Origin: Holosporales bacterium
GTDB lineage: Bacteria; Pseudomonadota; Alphaproteobacteria; RUG11792
Length of the DNA stretch: 13,433 bases
Direction: 5' to 3'
Assembly (NCBI GenBank): GCA_031262205.1
Contig: JAISID010000030.1
Location: 1-13,433 of the forward strand
Within the stretch, counting starts at the first letter, position 1. Every line of letters starts with the position of its first letter. Below the pieces are notes generated by a model. It searched no databases, was not told the origin of the DNA, and saw only the letters and a list, made by a program, of their open reading frames with translations. Positions 6,424 to 13,415 of the stretch are shown here, in pieces. The translations under genes and the position numbers were made by a program.

Positions 6424-9069
6424 TTGCTAGATTGTATTTCCGTTAGATTATATAAAACATTGGGAACGCCGTTTATAAAATGGATAAAGCTGGATAATAT
6501 TGGGAAGTTCAAGCCCTTCAATAATTCTAAGAATGAATTTAAAGACGGTTGCAATATTGTGTTTGGGTTTAACGGCTCTGGCAAAAGCGCGTTATCAAAA
6601 GTCATTTCGCTTTTTGGCGATGAAAAGTTTATTAGCAAAGCTGAAAAGGACAGTCTCTATGATGGCATGAAAAATGGGGATTCTTCTTCAGTTGAAATTA
6701 AGCTCTCCGACGGGAATATCGTAAAATATTCTGAGAAAAAACCGCATAGTTATTCCTTTTATGTTTTTAATAGTAATTTTGTCGCTTCTCATGTTTTTGA
6801 CGGAACGAAAGGAAATGCGAAAGGATTTTCAAACGCAGGCGAGCTAACAAATGAAGAGATTAGAAAATCTGAAGAAAAAATAAGGGGCTTGAGCGATGAA
6901 AATGATAAGTTAAAGGAAGAGAACAAATCTTTTGAAGACGATTATGAAAATGTACGTGCTCGCTATAGTAAAGAGTTTAGAGAATTTCTAACAGATAAAA
7001 ATAAAAAACTCACGCCACGTTCTTTGGACAAAGTCTCTTTGCCAAACAAAGGGCGTGATGATTTAGAAACGGAACTTAAAAATTTAAAGTCTGATTACAA
7101 ACTAAGCCTAAGAACTGATCAGATGAAAGAAGATTTAGCTCAACTTGAGAAACTTAATTTTCAATCTTGTTCTATTGATCAAGCAAAAGTTAACGAGATT
7201 TTGAAGGAAAATGTTGAATCTTTGTCAAAGGAAACATTAGAAAAAAAGATATCGGAAGTACGAAATTTATTCTCGAATGACAAAGATAAACAAAACGACG
7301 TGGAGGGATGGTTTAAGTTTGGAAAAGACATCTTGCATAAAACAAAGGATCAAAAGGATCAAAAGGATCATAAGTGCCCGATTTGCGATAGCGATATTTC
7401 CAATAAGTTGAATTTTATTTTAGAAGGCTTTGATGGATATTTTGATAAAAGTTATGAGGGTTTTATTAAAGAATTGACAGATCAGATAAGAAGCGTAACA
7501 AATTCTATCGAGTCTGTGGAACGGTCTGAAAAATATGCTTCAACCTTAGAAAAGCTGTGGGAACGTTATAAAACAATGCTTTCTTCTAGCGATCGGATTC
7601 CCGACGGCAGAGCGTTTCCTAAGGTTGAGTTTTCGAAAGTAGAAAGGGAGTTGAAGACGATAAAAGGTGATTTGGAGCAGAAGAAGAAAAATATTCAGCA
7701 TTCCCCAGAATCTAAGTATAGTTTTGATTTTACAGGTTTTAACGAACAATTAAAGGAGCTTGAAAAACTTGGGAAATCTATTCTGACTAGTCTTACAGAA
7801 AAACAATTAAAGACTAGTAAAATAGAGGACGAGCTACGGAAAATTTACGAGAAGATAATTATTTCAGAATTTAACGGCGAAGATGGAAAGCTAGGTAAAT
7901 ATAAGGAGAATGATAGAAAAATTGATGAAAATGGGAAAGAAATTGAGCGGTTGTCAAAAGAAGTAATAAAAGAAAGAAGAAACCTAAAAGCAGAATCGAA
8001 ACACGTTAATGACTTTCTGAAAAAAATGGGGATTGAGCACTTTGAGGTTGACATAGACCCAGAAAAAGAGGACGAAAACATTACTATCAAGTTTAAAAAT
8101 TCCGGTTCTACAAAGGGATTAAAGCATTCTATAAGCGATGGAGAAAAAACAGCCTTAGCGTTTGCGTATTTTTTAAGTAAGTTTGATTGCGAATGTAAAT
8201 CTGAATCTGAATCTGAATCTAAATCTAAATCTAAAATAGAAGAGTCGATAGTGGTTATAGACGATCCAATTTCAAGCCTAGATGAAAATAGACTTTTCAA
8301 CACCGCCTTTTTGATATCAGATCATTTTAAAGAAGCAAAGCAATTAATAGTTTTGTCTCACAATTTTCTTTTTCTTAAGTTTTTCAGTAAGAATTTCCAC
8401 AAGGGGAAAACAGAGCATTTCTTGAACGGCGATGAATTAGTTGATTTGCCCAGCTCTTTAGGAGGTTTTGAAAGCCCTTATTTCTACATGCTTCAGGACG
8501 TTATTAGCTTTGCAAATGAAGGCAAAGATAAGGATGGCAAGGGTTATGAAGACGTTAGGAAATACATGCCGAGTTATATCAGAAGAGTCCTGGAAACTTT
8601 TCTATCGTTTAAGTTTGCAAAAGTGCAGAGGGAAAGAGGAGGCTCCCCAGGACTTGGAGATTTTGTTGACGATAAAAAAGAAAACATTAATGAGCTTGAT
8701 CTGGAGACGAGAAAAAAATTGAAAGAGATAAAATGTATAACCGATCAATTTTTGCATGGGAACTTACAACAGACTACAGAAAGCGGGCTTAGTTTAGAAC
8801 CTGCATTAAAGAAAGCAGCTTCCTATACGATTGAAGTAATTGAAACCATAGATGACATACACCTAAAATACGTTGAATATATGAAGATATTACAAGAACG
8901 GAAGGAGGTGGCAAAGATTTTAAAAACGCTAAAATATCCCTGCCGAATTATACCAGAAAAGTCCTGGCAATGTTTTGATAGTTTAGCGAAAAACGCCTCT
9001 AGTGCGATTGGAATAATTAAAAACGCAGATGCCCTGCCCCCAGAATGGGCTAAGAATATGAAAGAGTAA
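6424..9069 (+). CDS. RloC/PrrC-like SMC-type ATPase with zinc hook
   Basis: Up to 881 residues. Order: Walker A GFNGSGKS (48-55), long lysine/glutamate-rich coiled coil, CPIC zinc-hook motif (318-321), second coiled coil (about 345-550), ABC signature-like SDGEKTAL (571-578), Walker B IDDP (612-615) with SSLDE D-loop (617-621), and H-loop LSHN (644-647). The C-terminal region carries R720-x3-E724 and H778. This is the AAA_13 layout shared by PrrC and RloC anticodon nucleases; a zinc hook plus R-E-H residues points to RloC, although the E-to-H gap (54) is longer than in PrrC (32). The probable role is phage-triggered tRNA cleavage. DNA-repair or other defence ATPases are alternatives. No restriction-modification genes adjoin it. 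The start is unresolved: no in-frame ATG and no ribosome-binding site; TTG 6424 and TTG 6460 are possible. Lower-GC than its neighbours, suggesting acquisition. Confidence 0.85.
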   Translation: MLDCISVRLYKTLGTPFIKWIKLDNIGKFKPFNNSKNEFKDGCNIVFGFNGSGKSALSKVISLFGDEKFISKAEKDSLYDGMKNGDSSSVEIKLSDGNIVKYSEKKPHSYSFYVFNSNFVASHVFDGTKGNAKGFSNAGELTNEEIRKSEEKIRGLSDENDKLKEENKSFEDDYENVRARYSKEFREFLTDKNKKLTPRSLDKVSLPNKGRDDLETELKNLKSDYKLSLRTDQMKEDLAQLEKLNFQSCSIDQAKVNEILKENVESLSKETLEKKISEVRNLFSNDKDKQNDVEGWFKFGKDILHKTKDQKDQKDHKCPICDSDISNKLNFILEGFDGYFDKSYEGFIKELTDQIRSVTNSIESVERSEKYASTLEKLWERYKTMLSSSDRIPDGRAFPKVEFSKVERELKTIKGDLEQKKKNIQHSPESKYSFDFTGFNEQLKELEKLGKSILTSLTEKQLKTSKIEDELRKIYEKIIISEFNGEDGKLGKYKENDRKIDENGKEIERLSKEVIKERRNLKAESKHVNDFLKKMGIEHFEVDIDPEKEDENITIKFKNSGSTKGLKHSISDGEKTALAFAYFLSKFDCECKSESESESKSKSKIEESIVVIDDPISSLDENRLFNTAFLISDHFKEAKQLIVLSHNFLFLKFFSKNFHKGKTEHFLNGDELVDLPSSLGGFESPYFYMLQDVISFANEGKDKDGKGYEDVRKYMPSYIRRVLETFLSFKFAKVQRERGGSPGLGDFVDDKKENINELDLETRKKLKEIKCITDQFLHGNLQQTTESGLSLEPALKKAASYTIEVIETIDDIHLKYVEYMKILQERKEVAKILKTLKYPCRIIPEKSWQCFDSLAKNASSAIGIIKNADALPPEWAKNMKE
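7343..7369 (+). repeat. Nine-base tandem repeat beside the zinc hook
   Basis: Three near-perfect copies of AAAAGGATC inside the RloC-like gene, coding KDQ repeats that run directly into the CPIC motif. Gains or losses stay in frame and would alter the tip of the coiled coil. Confidence 0.8.
8197..8235 (+). repeat. Hexanucleotide microsatellite in ATPase core
   Basis: Six and a half copies of (A/G)AATCT coding KSESESESKSKSK (592-604). It lies between the ABC signature and Walker B. The six-base unit keeps frame whatever the copy number. Confidence 0.9.
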
Positions 9070-9094
9070 GCTAGTACTTCTACTAAAAATTCGC

Positions 9095-9100
9095 TATAAT
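9095..9100 (+). promoter_or_regulatory. -10 element immediately before dnaB
   Basis: A perfect TATAAT lies eight bases before the dnaB ATG, so the predicted start point (about 9107) is at or next to the start codon, which would make a leaderless or near-leaderless message. The -35 region (TAGTAC, 9072-9077) is poor. No ribosome-binding site precedes dnaB, which agrees with this reading. Confidence 0.45.
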
Positions 9101-9108
9101 TATCAATC

Positions 9109-10509
9109 ATGAAAAACTCCATTTTACATAACATAGAGGCCGAGCAGGCTCTTCTCGGGGCGTCTATTTTAGATAATTCGGTTATCGATTATATTCCGGA
9201 TACGTTTTGCTCATATCATTTTGCCGCTGAAATTCATATCAAAATATACGAGGCAATCTGTAAAATTAGAGACGCCGGCTCGGTCGCCGATCCTATCACT
9301 ATTACCGCCAAACTAAAGGGAGACGAACTATTTCAAAAAGCCGGCGGGGAGAAGTATTTGCTGGATTTAGTAGACTCGGTTATCGGGCTAACGAATGCGG
9401 CCGACTATGCGAAGATTATTTACGACTTATATCTTAGGCGTCAGATCATTGAGATAAGCGATAAAACTATAAGCAGAACGCAAAATCTCGATCCTGAGGA
9501 GAAGGCCGAAGACATAATAGAATCAACGGAAAAAGACTTATACGATCTTGTCAACGGAGTTACCGACAAAGGAAGGTTAGTCGCATTCAGCAGCGCGTTG
9601 ACGGAATCTATAGACGCCGCAAGCGCCGCTTTCAAGAGGGATAGCCGCATAAGCGGGGTTACGTCTGGGTTCAAACTAATAGACAAGTGGCTTGGAGGCC
9701 TTCATAAATCCGACCTTCTCGTAATCGCCGGCAGACCTTCGATGGGGAAAACCGCCTTTGCCACAAATATCGCGTTTAATGCTGCTAAGGCAAAGTTGGA
9801 GAATAAGGAGGAAGGAGACGGAGTCGTTTTCTTTTCCCTAGAAATGTCGGCTGAACAATTGGCCACAAGAATCTTGGCGAGCGAATCTGGGATTCCTTCC
9901 GATAGTATTCGTCGCGGCGAAATCCCAAAAGACGCGTTTGATAAGTTCGTAACTATCAGCCAAGAACTCGAGAATTTGGAATTATATATCGACGACACCC
10001 CGAATATAACCGTAAGCCAGATAAGGAATAAGGCTAGAAAATTAAAACGACAAAAGAATATAGGCCTTATAGTTATAGATTATCTTCAGCTTATTGAATC
10101 TGGCGGAGCTAGGAGGAACTCGGAAAATAGAGTTCAAGAGATTTCAGAGATTACGAGAGCCTTGAAAGGAGTAGCAAAGGAACTAGACGTTCCAGTTTTG
10201 GCTTTATCGCAGTTGTCGAGAGCGGTTGAGCAAAGAGACGATAAAAAGCCTCAGTTGTCGGACTTGAGGGAATCAGGTTCGATTGAACAAGACGCCGACG
10301 TAGTCATGTTTGTTTTCAGGGAGGAATATTATAAAGCCAGGAAAGAGCCTAACGAAGGCACGGTAGAGCATGATAAATGGAGAACGGAGATGGAACAGAT
10401 ATACAACAGAGCCGAAATTATCATAGCGAAACAGCGTCACGGTCCGATTGGAACGGTCAAGTTGTTCTTCGACGGAAGATTAACCAGATTTGGAAACTTG
10501 CAGGAGTGA
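9109..10509 (+). CDS. dnaB: Replicative DNA helicase DnaB
   Basis: DnaB is the hexameric 5'-3' helicase that opens the replication fork and recruits primase. 466 residues is the usual length. The N-terminal collar domain (about 1-105) opens with HNIEAEQALLGASILD, followed by the helical linker (about 155-180). The RecA-like domain contains Walker A GRPSMGKTA (208-216), SLEMSAEQLATRIL (243-256), Walker B IVIDYLQL (321-328), LALSQLSRAVEQR (364-376) and LRESGSIEQDADVV (386-399). It ends with the AKQRHGPIGTVKLFF arginine-finger segment (440-454). No intein or insertion is seen. The usual alphaproteobacterial neighbours (rpsF, rpsR, rplI upstream) are absent, so gene order has been rearranged. It stands alone between the RloC-like gene and the parS array. 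Confidence 0.97.
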   Translation: MKNSILHNIEAEQALLGASILDNSVIDYIPDTFCSYHFAAEIHIKIYEAICKIRDAGSVADPITITAKLKGDELFQKAGGEKYLLDLVDSVIGLTNAADYAKIIYDLYLRRQIIEISDKTISRTQNLDPEEKAEDIIESTEKDLYDLVNGVTDKGRLVAFSSALTESIDAASAAFKRDSRISGVTSGFKLIDKWLGGLHKSDLLVIAGRPSMGKTAFATNIAFNAAKAKLENKEEGDGVVFFSLEMSAEQLATRILASESGIPSDSIRRGEIPKDAFDKFVTISQELENLELYIDDTPNITVSQIRNKARKLKRQKNIGLIVIDYLQLIESGGARRNSENRVQEISEITRALKGVAKELDVPVLALSQLSRAVEQRDDKKPQLSDLRESGSIEQDADVVMFVFREEYYKARKEPNEGTVEHDKWRTEMEQIYNRAEIIIAKQRHGPIGTVKLFFDGRLTRFGNLQE

Positions 10510-10639
10510 GATATGGAAGGAATTCGTAGCGTACAGCTATAAATTCGGAGTTGGTTTTAATATAGTTGCAAGCCATTCAAATTCCGTTGTGACAATTTAG
10601 TTTGTAGTATTGTATCAAGAGGTAATTCTGTAACAAAAT

Positions 10640-10654
10640 ATGGGATTTTCCCAT
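10640..10654. repeat. Inverted repeat after dnaB (a)
   Basis: ATGGGATTTTCCCAT: six-pair stem, three-base loop. Function unknown; it could be a 3' mRNA hairpin of dnaB or a protein site. Confidence 0.5.
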
Positions 10655-10700
10655 CCTCATAGAGATCGTTTAAACCGCATGAGTAAGGGAAGGCCTCTAT

Positions 10701-10717
10701 TAATCTCAAAGAGATTA
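10701..10717. repeat. Inverted repeat after dnaB (b)
   Basis: TAATCTC AAA GAGATTA: seven-pair perfect stem with a three-base loop, 46 bases after the previous one. No T tract follows. Confidence 0.5.
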
Positions 10718-11060
10718 GAAAGAATGATTCCGTCGCAGCGCATAGTTTATTATTTGATCTGCTATTGTTCTCAAGGATTTTAGTTTTACTTAATGTGTAT
10801 TAAAAGTAGCTCTAAAAATATTGTTGTCTTATTGTCAAATTTTCCATATGAATTTGAGATTTGTCCCTGATATATTTTGGGTTACAATGTATAGTGGTAT
10901 ATTGCTAAAGTTTTCAATAACTTATAAAATATATTTAAGTAATCTATTTGTAAAATTTTCATAAATTATATGTATATGTTGAAAAGTGTTCCTATAGGAA
11001 GTTATCTTAGTAATCATGCCAATATCTTTTATGTCTATAATAGGTTGCAAAAACATAAAA

Positions 11061-11076
11061 TGTTTCACGTGAAACA
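11061..11076. promoter_or_regulatory. parS: parS centromere site 5
   Basis: Exact TGTTTCACGTGAAACA in a 24-bp palindrome; first of three in the right array. Confidence 0.97.
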
Positions 11077-11238
11077 TTTTGTATTTTTGCCGTCTTCATT
11101 ATAACCTTTAAGTCTGATGTTAATTTTTGTTGGAAACATAGACTTTTTTGCTCTTGTGAGTATCTACTCGAATTTATATTTTGGCCAATATACTAATGCG
11201 TTCGTTCATCCATTTTTGACATTATGAAAATTGTAAAA

Positions 11239-11254
11239 TGTTTCACGTGAAACA
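11239..11254. promoter_or_regulatory. parS: parS centromere site 6
   Basis: Exact TGTTTCACGTGAAACA in a 26-bp palindrome, 178 bases after site 5, the same period as sites 1-2 (177). Confidence 0.97.
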
Positions 11255-11396
11255 TTTTATGTTTTTGACATTCTCTGTTGTAGCTTTCTAAACCTAATTT
11301 TTGTCGTAAATATAGGATTTTACCTTTTGGCGAGGTTTTGTTTTAACCGACGTACTAGTATTTACTCATTCTTTTTAACATTATGAAAATTGGAAA

Positions 11397-11412
11397 TGTT
11401 TCACGTGAAACA
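11397..11412. promoter_or_regulatory. parS: parS centromere site 7
   Basis: Exact TGTTTCACGTGAAACA in a 22-bp palindrome, 158 bases after site 6. Confidence 0.97.
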
Positions 11413-11726
11413 TTTTACAATTTGACGGTCAAATCATTTGCTCAGATATTCTGCGAGCGGGGGTATGTTAAGGCAAAGACACGGTTGTAATTAGCGATAA
11501 GCAAGCCCTCTCTTTAAAGGAATTTGCAACTTTAATACTCTCTAATGCGGGGAGATTACCTAAAATTGGTTATAAATGCTCCTGGAATGTTTAAAAAATA
11601 ATATCAAAGTTATTTTGGCCTCCAAAATAGTAATATGTAGTTTTATACTTAACCAATATATTCTTTATAGATTTTTGCAAAACATAATTACTTAATAAAC
11701 GGCTTTGTATATTTGGGGTTAGAACT
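11413..11726. other. Non-coding region between parS array and portal gene
   Basis: About 310 AT-rich bases with no gene seen. It lies downstream of the minus-strand portal gene. The only structure is a perfect hairpin at 11611-11629. Confidence 0.6.
11611..11629 (-). terminator. Hairpin downstream of portal gene, weak terminator candidate
   Basis: TATTTTGG/CCAAAATA, eight perfect pairs around a CCT loop, about 100 bases past the portal stop codon. On the minus strand a T-rich stretch follows only after about a dozen bases, so intrinsic termination is doubtful. Confidence 0.3.
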
Positions 11727-12989
11727 TCATGTTTCTTCGCATGGAGGAGCGTCGCTTGGCAAAGGTTCCGTCGATTCTTTTTCTTTCATTAAGACGGCGT
11801 CGTCGGAATGGTTGGGGATAATCGGGTCTTTTTTTATCGGGCTATAGCCGAATGCTTCTCGCTTCTCGTCGATCGTTAAAAATTCCGCATTGTTAATTTT
11901 CTTCCATTCCGATTCGCGACGTTTTGAAAGAGCAGGGATTGAATCAAGGTCATACCACAGACGGTACTCCGTTTTGAATATGTTTTGAAGCCAATTCGCA
12001 AATTCGCCGGCCACGATATTTAGCAGCGGTATGAGCGTTTCTTCCCAGAAATTATACCTCGCCTCCTTATAATTTGAAAACGTGGCGGACGACATGCACC
12101 CTATCAATATATTGGGCACTCCGAAGGCGAGGGCTATTTCTTTTGCCGAAAGCTCTTTGCCCGATATGAAATCGAGGTCTTTTGGCGACAACCCCATTTC
12201 CCGCCATTCGAAATTTCCTTCTAAAAGAAGTATTTTCCCAGCGTTTCGCCCGCCTTCGTATAGATTTCTGAGGTTGTCTCTCAATTCGTTTCTTTTTTGC
12301 GGATCAATCGACGACTTATACATAAGCGCGCCGGAAGGCCGCCCTCCGTTTTGCAAAAACGCCGTGTTCTGTTGAGCAATCGCATTATGTTGATTAATCG
12401 AACTCATGGCGACTTCCACAGGACTCATTCCGTACCAATCGTCCAACGGATTAAATAACTTTATGTGGAGCAGGTCGCTTTGCCCCGTTTCTTGGTCGAC
12501 ATTGAACAATCTGCTTGTTTCTCCAGTCGAATATTCATATCCTCTCGGAATCGAACTTTTCCCTGGGATAATACGCACTCTATCCGGCCGCAGCAAATGA
12601 AGTTCGCGAGGCGTGTCTTCGTCGTCCCTTACGACGGTAATAAAGCAATTCCCAGAAAGCAAAAGATACGAAATGGCCTCTTCTATAAACGTAGTTTTGT
12701 ATTGTTTCGAATTTGGTTTGTCCATTAAATCCAATATCTCATGGTTATATAAAACTTCATCTACCTCGCGACGTTCGTTCGTTTTTTGAAGTATCCAATT
12801 AACCGAAGCCAGCGCTCGCGAAATCAATTGAACGCATCTGTAAACGACGACGTTCTTTTTGTAACCGGTTTCCGAAAGGTCGTCGTAATCGGTCGACGAA
12901 TTGGTTCTTGCTGTTTTGTATGAAATTAAAGCGGACTTTGAATCTCCAACTTTTCCATATACGTAGTTTTTAAAAATTCTTGATAACAT
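11727..12989 (-). CDS. HK97/GTA-type phage portal protein
   Basis: The portal is the dodecameric ring at one capsid vertex through which DNA is packaged and to which the tail joins. This one has 420 residues, close to the HK97 family norm. Visible family features are VVYRCVQLISRALASVNW (48-65), RPDRVRIIPG (134-143), DLLHIKLFNPLDDWYGMSP (172-190), GRPSGAL (216-222) and the diagnostic GLSPKDLDFISGKELSAKEIALAFGVPNILIG (266-297), followed by FSNYKEARYNFWEETLIPLL (304-323). LTIDEKREAFGYSPI (371-385) is also typical. Close resemblance to RcGTA-like portals suggests a gene transfer agent or domesticated prophage. The start is ATG at 12987-12989 with AGGAGA at 12995-13000. No terminase, prohead protease or capsid gene adjoins it. 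It is intact, with base composition like the core genes. Confidence 0.93.
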   Translation of the reverse strand: MLSRIFKNYVYGKVGDSKSALISYKTARTNSSTDYDDLSETGYKKNVVVYRCVQLISRALASVNWILQKTNERREVDEVLYNHEILDLMDKPNSKQYKTTFIEEAISYLLLSGNCFITVVRDDEDTPRELHLLRPDRVRIIPGKSSIPRGYEYSTGETSRLFNVDQETGQSDLLHIKLFNPLDDWYGMSPVEVAMSSINQHNAIAQQNTAFLQNGGRPSGALMYKSSIDPQKRNELRDNLRNLYEGGRNAGKILLLEGNFEWREMGLSPKDLDFISGKELSAKEIALAFGVPNILIGCMSSATFSNYKEARYNFWEETLIPLLNIVAGEFANWLQNIFKTEYRLWYDLDSIPALSKRRESEWKKINNAEFLTIDEKREAFGYSPIKKDPIIPNHSDDAVLMKEKESTEPLPSDAPPCEET

Positions 12990-13070
12990 AATTTTCTCCT
13001 TTTATAAAATTTAGATTGACAATTTGGGGGATTCCCATGATATCTCGCAATGCTCCGAGTTCTTTTTGAA

Positions 13071-13102
13071 TTTTTGAGATTTGCTGGGATTTTTTGAGAT
13101 TT
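13071..13102. repeat. Direct repeat upstream of portal gene
   Basis: TTTTTGAGATTT occurs at 13071-13082 and 13091-13102, 20 bases apart, about two helical turns. It could be paired regulator sites for the portal promoter or chance in T-rich DNA. Confidence 0.4.
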
Positions 13103-13243
13103 CTTGAAGCGGAATATGCGCCTCATAATTTTAGTCTATAAAATGTTTTTTAAAGGTGTCAAAGATTTTTTTCTCCCATAGCTCGTTTGGAGACAAAAGA
13201 TAAATATTATCGAGGGGAAGCGATTGGTCTTTAATACCAGTTA

Positions 13244-13265
13244 AACAACTTGTAGTAAAGTTGTT
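13244..13265. repeat. Inverted repeat AACAACTT/AAGTTGTT
   Basis: Eight perfect pairs around a six-base spacer. No T run follows on either strand, so a regulator-binding palindrome is more likely than a terminator. Confidence 0.5.
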
Positions 13266-13341
13266 GGGAAACGATTTCTTTTTCTTCCTAAAAAAGCAAG
13301 GAATTTATTTGGCGAATCTTAACGTTCTATTAACCTTTTTA

Positions 13342-13350
13342 TGATATGCT
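13342..13350 (+). promoter_or_regulatory. Extended -10 promoter element
   Basis: TGA followed by TATGCT forms an extended -10 with no clear -35. The start point would be near 13357, within the small palindrome CTATGC TT GCATAG (13355-13368), a candidate operator or 5' hairpin. Confidence 0.4.
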
Positions 13351-13387
13351 AAAGCTATGCTTGCATAGGTTAAGTAGTTAAGGGAAG

Positions 13388-13413
13388 CAAGCCCCGAGGA
13401 GGGCGGGGGTTTG
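13388..13413 (+). promoter_or_regulatory. Leader hairpin with ribosome-binding site in its loop
   Basis: CAAGCCCC (13388-13395) pairs with GGGGTTTG (13406-13413), including one G-T pair. The ten-base loop contains AGGAGG (13397-13402), and the stem ends three bases before the ATG at 13416. This could tune translation of the downstream gene. Confidence 0.4.
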
Positions 13414-13415
13414 GG

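Larger units (their letters stand above)
10510..11060. other. Non-coding region downstream of dnaB
   Basis: About 550 AT-rich bases with no supported gene. Two perfect inverted repeats are present: ATGGGA/TCCCAT with a TTT loop (10640-10654) and TAATCTC/GAGATTA with an AAA loop (10701-10717). Neither is followed by a T run, so they are poor terminators. A nine-codon reading frame at 10513, preceded by AGGAG at the dnaB end, is too short to call. Confidence 0.6.
11061..11412. repeat. Right parS-bearing tandem repeat (158-178 bp units)
   Basis: Three parS sites at 11061, 11239 and 11397, spaced 178 and 158 bases. The spacers align to each other and to the left array (24-301): each runs from parS through a TTTTTG(A/C) block, a CTGAT/CCTAATTTTTGT..GAAA block, a T-rich block, a GGCCAATATACTAATGCG-like block and ACATTATGAAAATTG before the next parS. 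The same family thus occurs about 11 kb apart in the same orientation. Confidence 0.75.
12990..13415. other. Divergent intergenic region upstream of portal gene
   Basis: About 425 bases between the minus-strand portal gene and a plus-strand gene leaving the window. It holds a direct repeat (13071-13102), an inverted repeat (13244-13265), and a promoter/leader structure (13342-13413). A minus-strand stretch reads open for 57 codons without a start (about 13308 down to 13136) and may be a gene remnant. Confidence 0.6.

Noticed and set aside
7845..8303. 152-residue minus-strand reading frame, serine-rich
   Set aside because: Antisense shadow of the RloC-like gene; its serine-rich composition mirrors the lysine/glutamate-rich plus strand.
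10513..10542. Nine-codon frame MEGIRSVQL after dnaB with AGGAG upstream
   Set aside because: Too short; the AGGAG belongs to the dnaB C-terminal codons.
109..11412. CRISPR array reading of the repeated 16-mers
   Set aside because: Repeats are exact parS palindromes with long, mutually similar spacers of 110 bases to several kb and no cas genes.
12926..13126. 66-residue minus-strand reading frame overlapping the portal start
   Set aside because: It overlaps the portal gene in another frame, has no ribosome-binding site and shows no recognisable features.
13136..13308. Minus-strand 57-codon open stretch upstream of the portal gene (contains LPLDNIYLLSPNELWEKK)
   Set aside because: No start codon or ribosome-binding site, and the length is compatible with chance; it could be a remnant but cannot be supported.
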